A stretch of 11,889 bases of DNA from Bacillota bacterium. Its GTDB lineage: Bacteria > Bacillota > Clostridia > Christensenellales > UMGS416. This document shows positions 7,701 to 11,889 of this stretch, in pieces. Position numbers and translations under genes: made by a program. Location of the stretch: NCBI GenBank assembly GCA_023422005.1, contig JAEZSC010000037.1:1-11889 (forward strand), read 5' to 3'. The notes beneath the pieces were generated by a model. That model made no database searches, was not told where the DNA came from, and was given only the letters and a program-made list of their open reading frames with translations. Position 1 is the first letter of the stretch. Every line of letters begins with the position of its first letter.

Positions 7701-7852
7701 GTGGGGGGGCCGTCGTAGAATGTGAACATGGGCCGGCCTTCGCGCAGCGTCAGCGACTTGCGGAAGATGTCGCGCTCCCGCCAAAAGTCCATCACGCCCA
7801 CTTCGCGCTCCACGAAGTTCAGACTGGTCGATACCTTTTTGTACACTGCCAT
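4733..7852 (-). CDS. ileS: Isoleucyl-tRNA synthetase, eukaryotic-like (IleRS2) type
   Basis: This cytoplasmic class I enzyme charges tRNA-Ile with isoleucine. The product has 1039 residues, longer than the roughly 930 of common bacterial IleRS1. Its catalytic motif region GPPTANGKPHIGHVLTR and the DTHGLP context are of the eukaryotic-like IleRS2 kind. Visible parts: HIGH at 57-60, editing (CP1) domain about 185-400 with WTTTPWTLPSN (225-235) and GVGIVHLAPYGEDD (315-328), DWNVSRERYWGTPLP (444-458), KMSKH at 591-595, then the anticodon-binding and C-terminal domains. Cysteine pairs occur at 184-187 and 501-504. The start is the ATG at 7852 because AGGAGG sits six bases upstream and the protein begins MAVYKKV as expected; the open frame continues upstream into the T-box RNA but is not coding there. 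IleRS2 enzymes are often poorly inhibited by mupirocin; here the HIGH motif is canonical. It appears to be the housekeeping copy, controlled by the Ile T-box. Confidence 0.96.
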   Translation of the reverse strand: MAVYKKVSTSLNFVEREVGVMDFWRERDIFRKSLTLREGRPMFTFYDGPPTANGKPHIGHVLTRAMKDLIPRYRLMKGYQVLRKAGWDTHGLPVELEVEKQLGLDGKPQIETYGIEAFNQKCRESVWKYKGEWERLSERVGFWADMENPYVTYDNKYIESVWWSLKQIHEKGLLYKGHKVVPYCPRCGTALSSHEVAQGYEDVEETSATARFIVTGRPDTYILAWTTTPWTLPSNIALCVNPDVEYGEFAVGGDTVIMAVELAGKALPEDAKLLRKYPGSELVGTEYEPLFQAGSVPAGQKNRVVADSYVTTDDGVGIVHLAPYGEDDMRILKREGLSFHIVVDAQGRFTDATPWPGVFVKDADAAILKDLKARGQLHQALPFQHSYPFCWRCDTPLLYYPREGWFIRMTALREELMASNRSVNWLPETIKEGRMGNFIENVIDWNVSRERYWGTPLPLWMCACGHVEAIGSRQELMEKGTNVPENLELHKPFIDTVEIMCPKCGSPMKREPHVIDCWYDAGSMPFAQWHYPFENQDKFEAMFPADFISEAIDQTRGWFYTLLAISTVLFGRAPFKTCLVLGHVGDKDGVKMSKHKGNVVDPWDMMDTRGADAVRWYFYAGSAPWLPSRFSGDAVSEAQRKFMGTLWNTYAFYVLYANIEEFNPLEHSLDYATLPIMDRWVLSRLSTLVRTVDEGLENYRITESARALADFVDELSNWYVRRGRERFWAGNEAAYKANAFMTLHTVLTTLSKLLAPFTPFLAEELYQNLVAGLDASAPESVHLCDFPVAQTAWMDAELEAHMARVLQIVALGRACRSTAGVKNRQPVPSLLVEGPALPEDFIALIADELNAKAVEFVQSAAGFVSYKVKPQLKTLGRRFGKNMPLVNNLLQNGDGTAFVQAIQAQGFFTLMVDGVEEIFRQEDILTEVTQRQDFFTASEAGVSVALDARLTPELLEEGFVREVVSRVQQQRREAGLEVTDHIALWLSGGPAAMDIVTRHREEIAADVLADSLMLGETGEGLVKEQNINGEDMVFALKKV

Positions 7853-7959
7853 GGTTTCCTCCTGATGATTCCAAGCTTTGCCGATGCAATATTTTTCATT
7901 CATACTGAGAATGGATTTCCCGTGGGTGTCCTCATTCCCGATAGCTTCTCCTGGATAGC

Positions 7960-7996
7960 AAAAAAAGTCCTCCATCCCATGACGGGACGGAAGACT
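7960..7996 (-). terminator. T-box-controlled terminator ahead of ileS
   Basis: On the minus strand AGTCTTCCGTCCC (7996-7984) pairs with GGGATGGAGGACT (7978-7966) over 13 pairs including two G-U wobbles, with a five-base loop and a run of seven T (7966-7960, its first T being the last base of the stem). The 5' arm follows directly after the conserved T-box sequence, as required for terminator/antiterminator switching. Confidence 0.92.
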
Positions 7997-8220
7997 CCGC
8001 GGTACCACCCGAATTCGCGTTTTCACGCGCACTTATCGCACTGCCATGCGCTGCCCGATAACGGCGGGCGTTCCGCAGACCGCTTACTGACCCTCTAGGG
8101 CGTTGGGCGGCGCGCTCAGAAGGGATTGTCCCGCTCTGGTTTCTGCCGGGCTTGCACCATCCCCGGTTCGCTGGGAGAAACGCCGTGCAGCGGGCGCTGC
8201 TTCGTCATCGCGTTTGCTTA
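7960..8220 (-). ncRNA. T-box riboswitch leader, isoleucine-specific, upstream of ileS
   Basis: Stem I is closed by CGCG (8213-8210) with CGCG (8114-8111) and shows a GATGA/CTGAG kink-turn, then a GAAG/CTTC helix. The specifier reads AUC (8126-8124), an Ile codon, matching the downstream gene. A CGCGT-GAAA-ACGCG hairpin lies at 8029-8016. The T-box sequence GGGTGGTACCGCGG (8010-7997) contains the UGG(U) bulge that pairs with the uncharged tRNA acceptor end. It runs directly into the terminator at 7996-7960. Uncharged tRNA-Ile should stabilise the antiterminator and switch ileS on. The RNA starts about seven bases after the -10 box. Confidence 0.93.
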
Positions 8221-8226
8221 TTCTTC

Positions 8227-8255
8227 AGTATACGCAAAATCGGGAGCTTTGTAAA
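8227..8255 (-). promoter_or_regulatory. Promoter of the ileS T-box transcript
   Basis: TTTACA (-35, 8255-8250) and TATACT (-10, 8232-8227) are separated by exactly 17 bases on the minus strand, close to the vegetative sigma-A consensus. The -35 lies only eight bases after the stop codon of the sigma-factor C-terminal frame, and no terminator separates them. Sigma-gene transcripts could therefore also run into the T-box. Confidence 0.8.
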
Positions 8256-8263
8256 TCTTATTT

Positions 8264-8959
8264 TTATTCATGAGCGATCAGGACATCGCATACTGCCTCT
8301 TGGGGAATATGGATTTTGCCTTGCTCAAGCCAGATTGACGCAACTTTGGAGAACATGGCCACGAAGAGATAGAAGCCGTTGCGGTTTGCCGCATCTCTCA
8401 AATGTGCTGGGAACACCTTGATGTACCCTTGCATATAAGATTGGATCCGTTCAAGATAATTGGGCATAAAGCTTTCAAAAGCTTCTGATAGCAGCACCTT
8501 GAACCCTCTGTATTGTGTTGCCGAAAAAACCGGCATGGACACGGCAATTTTTCCTTTTGCGTCTTTGCGCAGATACCCGGCGGCGATCATGTTTGAAATG
8601 CTTTCTTTGTTCCTGTCCGAAGGCTCTATGTTCCGCAAAATGTCCGCGCATATCGCGATCTCATGATCATACATCATTTTGTGTTGAGCGAATGGCGGAA
8701 AGTGATAGACATAATGGGCATAGCAATCCTTTACACCCTTGTTCAGGTTCTTGTTTATGCCAAGTCCACCGCCGTCATAGACCATTCCGACGACATTCGC
8801 ATGATAGGCCCACATGTTGCCGTCATAGCGCAAGGCAGGTTTCTTATACGCTGTCGGCTTGTACTTTTGCACCAGTTCATCCAAGGCCAACAGCGAGAAC
8901 AGACACATCAACTCGTCAAAGGAACGATCCGCCGTTTCCAGTATGCCAAGCGTCAGCGT
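8264..8959 (-). CDS. C-terminal part of the extended ECF sigma factor, in the -1 frame
   Basis: Read from the slip site at 8959 this frame gives 231 residues to TAA at 8264-8266. It has no good ribosome-binding site or proper start of its own; the first start-like codons (TTG then ATG near 8911-8906) lie within what appears to be continuous protein. The segment includes a helical stretch (FDELMCLFSLLALDELVQKY), then KPALRYDGNMWAYH and a basic, aromatic C-terminus. The proline/basic LR.DGGxW-type motif followed by a globular tail resembles the C-terminal extension of long Firmicute ECF-like sigma factors, from memory of the family. It has no signal peptide or membrane segment. It is best read as the second half of the preceding sigma gene, separated by a frame change; independent translation is possible but less likely. 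Its base composition is less GC-rich than ileS and similar to the sigma part. Confidence 0.7.
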   Translation of the reverse strand, partial: TLTLGILETADRSFDELMCLFSLLALDELVQKYKPTAYKKPALRYDGNMWAYHANVVGMVYDGGGLGINKNLNKGVKDCYAHYVYHFPPFAQHKMMYDHEIAICADILRNIEPSDRNKESISNMIAAGYLRKDAKGKIAVSMPVFSATQYRGFKVLLSEAFESFMPNYLERIQSYMQGYIKVFPAHLRDAANRNGFYLFVAMFSKVASIWLEQGKIHIPQEAVCDVLIAHE

Positions 8960-9813
8960 TTTTTTGTAAGCTCTTTGGCGGCATCAAAAAACCCTTCGGA
9001 AACAGACCGTGCAAATTCACTCGCATGAGCCTGACCATATGCGCTTGCCTGACCGTCAAAAATCAGGAAATCCGTTTGCACCGTGTTCTTCGTGGGTTGG
9101 ATGACCGCCTCACGGTTAATCAGGTTTTGAATGCGTTCTTCAAGATAAAACGCCGGCACACCGGTTAGCTTCGACAGATCTCCCACTGTTTTCGGTTCCC
9201 GATAAGCATACCACAATATGTTTTGCGATAACGAGTCGTTGATATACTGCCAGGGAAAGGGTCGGTCCACTCCGTTATAATCCCCTCCGCCGGACATGCT
9301 TATCTCAAGCTTCATAGGCTTCAATGCGGATTCGGTCATGATGCTGCACTCCTTTTTCAGTTTGTTTCGCGCCATCGAAAGGCGATAAGTCACCGTGCCT
9401 TCCGGCATGCTCAGGGATTGCGCAATTTCCCTGCAGGTGAGATTGTCATAGTAATGCAGGATGACAATCTCACGATAGCTTGCGGATAAGGATGCGATTT
9501 GCCGCCTGAGGTTTTGATATTCCTCATCCTGAATGAAGGTATATTCATCCTCATAAAGGGGGGCCGAAACATCATTAAAGGAAAAGCAATTCCGAATGCG
9601 TGCCTTGCCTCGTTTGAATACTTTGAACGTAATGTCGGCCAACCGCCAGAACCACGCTTCGAATTTGGTTTGATCCTCAATGGTTTCCAACCCCTTCAGT
9701 GCCTGCAGCATAATCTCCTGCGCCAGTTCCTCCGCCTCCTCTCGCGAAAAGGTGCGGTTGATGGCAAACGCAAAAGTCTTGTCCAGCATGCCGGCTACCC
9801 GCTCCAGATCCAC
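8953..9813 (-). CDS. ECF-type RNA polymerase sigma factor with C-terminal extension (0-frame part)
   Basis: The 286-residue product has a sigma-70 region 2 at about residues 5-70 (DKTFAFAINRTFSREEAEELAQE; FEAWFWRLADITFKVFKR) and region 4 at about 104-155, with a helix-turn-helix around YREIVILHYYDNLTCREIAQSLSMPEGTV. A predicted winged-helix-like segment follows (about 195-240: PKTVGDLSKLTGVPAFYLEERI), then QTDFLIFDGQ. The start is the GTG at 9813, seven bases after GGAGG; the in-frame extension upstream to 9978 has no similarity and runs through poly-T sequence. The frame ends at TGA (8955-8953), one codon after a seven-A run, while the C-terminal part continues in the -1 frame. A joined product would have about 516 residues. 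No anti-sigma gene is adjacent, so the extension may act as a built-in control domain, which is inference. The 155-base gap upstream shows no clear promoter or terminator. Confidence 0.85.
   Translation of the reverse strand: MDLERVAGMLDKTFAFAINRTFSREEAEELAQEIMLQALKGLETIEDQTKFEAWFWRLADITFKVFKRGKARIRNCFSFNDVSAPLYEDEYTFIQDEEYQNLRRQIASLSASYREIVILHYYDNLTCREIAQSLSMPEGTVTYRLSMARNKLKKECSIMTESALKPMKLEISMSGGGDYNGVDRPFPWQYINDSLSQNILWYAYREPKTVGDLSKLTGVPAFYLEERIQNLINREAVIQPTKNTVQTDFLIFDGQASAYGQAHASEFARSVSEGFFDAAKELTKKR
8959..8965 (-). other. Putative -1 slippery heptamer (A AAA AAA) in the sigma gene
   Basis: In the sigma frame the codons read ACA AAA AAA CGC TGA, so the seven A form the ideal heptamer X XXY YYZ. 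A one-base backward slip gives AAA AAA ACG CTG and opens the 231-residue downstream frame. The -1 frame has a TGA at 8986-8984 and the 0 frame stops at 8955-8953, so the switch must happen in this roughly 30-base interval. A bulged hairpin GGAA(A)CG/CGTTCC lies downstream, but about 20 bases away, further than usual for a stimulator. Loss of one A from an A8 run would look identical. Confidence 0.6.
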
Positions 9814-9968
9814 ATCTTCACCTCCCGCATATAAAGTGCATTTCAAGCACACTTCATTGGCTTTTTTTATAACCCATGCGCCGATGCGGCTGCTGCAAAA
9901 CAGAAGCTGTTTCATAAAAAAAAGACAAATAGAAAAACGTGATGCAAAAAAGGGCGCGGGTGAGGGGA

Positions 9969-11015
9969 TTACCACCACTTCTTCTTCTTAAAATAATACA
10001 ACATCAACCCGGCTACGCCCAGCAGCACCACCCAAACCACCGGATACATCCACGGCCACCGGGCCTCGGGTATCATCAGGTTCATGCCGTAAAGGCCCAC
10101 GATGAAGCTCAGCGGCATAAACACCGTGGAGATGATCGTGAGCACCTTCATAATCTCATTCATGCGGTTGGAATTGCTGGAAAGGTAGACGTCCAGTATG
10201 CTGGAGAGCACGTCGCGCAAGGTGTCTACCGTGTCCATCACCTGCATGGCGTGGTCATGCAAGTCGCGCAGGTAGGGCACCAGGCGTTCGCCGATGAGCG
10301 GTGTTTCCCCGCGGGATAAAGAACCGATGACCTCGCGCAGCGGCCACACGGCCTTGTGCAGGAACAGCATCTGGCGCTTCATGCGGTGCACATCGCCCAG
10401 CGTGCCGGCGTCCGGGCGGCTGACCAGTTCGTCCTCGGCGGTCTCAATGCGCTCGCTCAGGTCTTCCAGCACGTCGAAGTAGTTGTCCACGACCAGGTCC
10501 AACAGTGCGTAGAGCAGATAGTCGGCGCCCATGCGGCGGATGTGCCCCTGGCCCATGCGCAGCCGCTCGATAACCGGGCGGAACACGTCGTTCTCCCTCT
10601 CGCCGAAGCTTAAGAGCAGGCCGTCGCCCAGTATCAGGCTTTCCTGTTCGCTGGCCAGCGCGCCGGTGCGCTTGTCGTAGTACAGGATCTGCAGCACGAT
10701 ATAGACATAATCGTCGTAATACTCGATCTTGGGGCGCTGGCCGGGGCTGCGGATGGCCTCCATGACCAGCGGGTGTAAGCCGAAACAAGCTCCGATGCGA
10801 TCCAACACCGCCTGGTCGTGGAAGCTGTCCACGTCGATCCACTGCACGTTGCCTTCCTGACGGCCCAGATCCAGGTTGGTTGGGTCCAGCGCTTCCTCGG
10901 AAAAGGCGTCGGCACGGTAGAGGATGCGCCGGATCGTGGTTTTTTCATTCTTGACACGCTGGATGTGGGCAATGGATCCGCCGTGACTGGTTTTGCCGCG
11001 TGCGCCTTTGGACAT
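9969..11015 (-). CDS. corA: CorA-family divalent metal ion transporter
   Basis: CorA proteins form pentameric inner-membrane channels for Mg2+ (also Co2+ or Ni2+). This 348-residue protein has the usual layout: a soluble N-terminal alpha/beta domain to about residue 170, a long helical region (about 170-290, acidic and rich in Leu), then two C-terminal membrane helices at about 291-309 and 323-342. The signature GMN filter is present as YGMN (GMN at 310-312), in the loop between the helices, followed by the periplasmic-side loop LMIPEARWPWMYP. The C-terminus is strongly basic (KKKKWW). The first about 20 residues are an extra basic tail. The ATG at 11015 has GGAGGGG five bases upstream. A strong extended -10 promoter lies upstream, so it is not simply a gerAB operon member. 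The metal specificity is not decidable; Mg2+ is most likely by family. Confidence 0.95.
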   Translation of the reverse strand: MSKGARGKTSHGGSIAHIQRVKNEKTTIRRILYRADAFSEEALDPTNLDLGRQEGNVQWIDVDSFHDQAVLDRIGACFGLHPLVMEAIRSPGQRPKIEYYDDYVYIVLQILYYDKRTGALASEQESLILGDGLLLSFGERENDVFRPVIERLRMGQGHIRRMGADYLLYALLDLVVDNYFDVLEDLSERIETAEDELVSRPDAGTLGDVHRMKRQMLFLHKAVWPLREVIGSLSRGETPLIGERLVPYLRDLHDHAMQVMDTVDTLRDVLSSILDVYLSSNSNRMNEIMKVLTIISTVFMPLSFIVGLYGMNLMIPEARWPWMYPVVWVVLLGVAGLMLYYFKKKKWW

Positions 11016-11038
11016 GGTAGCCCCTCCGCCGTAAAGTT

Positions 11039-11068
11039 ATGCCGACAGTTGTTGCGCTGTGCCGGCAT
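11039..11068 (-). promoter_or_regulatory. 5' UTR hairpin of the corA transcript
   Basis: On the minus strand ATGCCG-GC-ACAG pairs with CTGTCGGCAT across an eight-base loop: 6 + 4 bp with a two-base bulge. Its first base coincides with the predicted start point near 11068 and it ends 12 bases before the ribosome-binding site. It could be a transcript-stabilising 5' hairpin; there is no T-run, and it is too small for an M-box Mg2+ riboswitch. Confidence 0.45.
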
Positions 11069-11074
11069 AGCATC

Positions 11075-11083
11075 ATTATATCA
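11075..11083 (-). promoter_or_regulatory. corA promoter, extended -10
   Basis: The minus strand reads TGA-TATAAT, a consensus TATAAT (11080-11075) with the TGn extension (11083-11081). The -35 region is poor, which is usual for extended -10 promoters. The start would be near 11068, about 50 bases before the corA ATG. Confidence 0.65.
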
Positions 11084-11107
11084 CGCCAGAGGGGTGTGCA
11101 GGATGCG

Positions 11108-11889
11108 TCATACCTCGGTCGCTGGCTTACCGTCTCCGGCAGGCACGTGTGGCGGCTGTTGCTTTTTATCGGGTTCCGGCTCGGGCTTGCGCGGAGCGGG
11201 GGCGGGGTTGCTCTGCCCCTTGGCGGCAGGCCTTAGGGGAGGGGCCACGCCACGGCGCTTCTGGCGCAGGCGACGCAGCTCCGCCAGCAGCCATAACAGC
11301 GCCGGCAGTACAACGCTGAAAGGCGCTGCGTAATAGGGATAGTAGTGAGCGACGAAATTTTCACTATCTATAACGTTTGCATAGACAAACTGGGAAAGCA
11401 CGATCATCAGCAGGCCGAGCGGCGCGGCAAAAGACTTGCTGTCGCCAATGGACAGAACCTTGGACACCCCCAGGCTGGCCACGTACAGACATACGGTGAT
11501 CTTTACGAAAGCGCCGATGATGAACACCGTGGAGATGAGCACCTCGATCCTGTCCAAAAAGTCGCCGATGTTAATCAGGCTGATGGCGATATAGGACGGG
11601 TAGTATAGCATGGAGATGTACTGGGTGCCCAGCACCAGTATGTTTCGCAGCATTACGAAGACGTAAACCAACATGGTTACGGTGAAGGACAACACCATAA
11701 GCTTCTCCGCTTTGCGGGTCTCCCTGAGCGGGTGAAGGATGAAGGGCAGCAGAGCCGCCTCCGCAAATGGAAAGGCGGCGATGTTTCTGGCATCGCGCAA
11801 TACGGGTTTCCAGCCGTCATCGAGGAAGGGCAGTAAATTTCTTAAGTCCCACAGCTTGGTGGACAGCAGCGTGATGACTAGTACGATCG
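11108..11889 (-). CDS. GerAB-type spore germination permease, C-terminal part (runs off the window)
   Basis: The frame is open from the right edge, so the N-terminus is missing; 259 codons are visible. The sequence has the features of the GerAB/YndE family of inner-membrane germinant receptor B subunits: a LLPFLDDGWKPVL-like stretch before an FPF.EA..LPF segment, and further on FLDRIEVLISTVFIIGAFVKITVCLYVASLGVSK split over two helices. About five hydrophobic segments are visible. The tail (about the last 55 residues) is rich in Pro, Lys and Glu and probably disordered and cytoplasmic; family members normally end soon after the last helix. GerAB acts with A and C subunits to sense nutrients in spores; those genes would lie beyond the right edge. 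It supports a spore-forming host. Confidence 0.85.
   Translation of the reverse strand, partial: IVLVITLLSTKLWDLRNLLPFLDDGWKPVLRDARNIAAFPFAEAALLPFILHPLRETRKAEKLMVLSFTVTMLVYVFVMLRNILVLGTQYISMLYYPSYIAISLINIGDFLDRIEVLISTVFIIGAFVKITVCLYVASLGVSKVLSIGDSKSFAAPLGLLMIVLSQFVYANVIDSENFVAHYYPYYAAPFSVVLPALLWLLAELRRLRQKRRGVAPPLRPAAKGQSNPAPAPRKPEPEPDKKQQPPHVPAGDGKPATEV

Noticed and set aside
7900..7935. Eleven-codon ORF (MRTPTGNPFSV) in the ileS leader after the T-box terminator
   Set aside because: The ribosome-binding site is poorly spaced (about 12 bases) and there is no associated stem-loop; the T-box already explains regulation.
7853..8032. N-terminal extension of the ileS frame by 60 residues
   Set aside because: It would translate the T-box terminator and antiterminator, whereas the ATG at 7852 has an ideal AGGAGG and the expected IleRS N-terminus.
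5852..8098. Long plus-strand open frames antisense to ileS and the T-box
   Set aside because: The minus strand encodes a complete, motif-rich IleRS and a clear T-box RNA; the antisense frames have low-complexity His/Ala/Gly/Leu content.
9898..9912. AAACAG-CTT-CTGTTT hairpin as corA terminator
   Set aside because: Only 6 bp and followed by just a few T; the T-rich stretches lie before, not after, the stem in the direction of transcription.
9814..9978. N-terminal extension of the sigma factor by 55 residues
   Set aside because: It nearly reaches the corA stop codon and overlaps poly-T tracts, lacks family similarity, and the GTG at 9813 has a strong ribosome-binding site.

Overview
The window looks like a chromosomal segment of a fairly GC-rich, endospore-forming Clostridia-type Firmicute. 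The signs are a GerAB-type germination permease, a T-box RNA ahead of ileS, purine-rich Shine-Dalgarno sites, and CorA and ECF-sigma proteins of Firmicute type. A visibly more AT-rich block occupies positions 1 to about 2580 and differs in base use from the GC-rich genes that follow, so it may have been acquired separately.

Layout. Positions 1-2354 (+ strand) hold a compact regulated unit: a promoter, a 14-codon leader ORF, a stem-loop terminator whose 5' arm starts immediately after the leader stop codon, an ABC exporter gene, and a strong intrinsic terminator. This arrangement matches ribosome-mediated attenuation as known for bmrB-bmrCD and for erm-type or ABC-F resistance genes. Everything from 2587 to the right edge is on the minus strand. 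In transcription order it reads: a partial gerAB-like permease (runs off the right edge), a CorA-type metal channel with its own promoter, an ECF sigma factor with a long C-terminal extension, a T-box-controlled eukaryotic-like isoleucyl-tRNA synthetase, a palindrome-rich spacer, and a three-gene overlapping operon (RlmI-like methyltransferase, RluA-like pseudouridine synthase, FosX fosfomycin hydrolase).

Two features stand out. The first is the leader-peptide attenuator before the ABC exporter, which has a possible mutually exclusive anti-terminator. The second is the sigma-factor gene, where a seven-A run forms a textbook -1 slippery heptamer one codon before the stop. A -1 shift there joins the sigma domains to a 231-residue C-terminal part and gives a continuous product of about 516 residues. 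The site could be programmed frameshifting, a recent frameshift mutation, or a homopolymer sequencing error.

Functionally, three items point to coping with antibiotics: the attenuator-controlled exporter, FosX, and an IleRS of the class often insensitive to mupirocin. That link is an inference from families and neighbourhood; only FosX has a well-defined resistance reaction.
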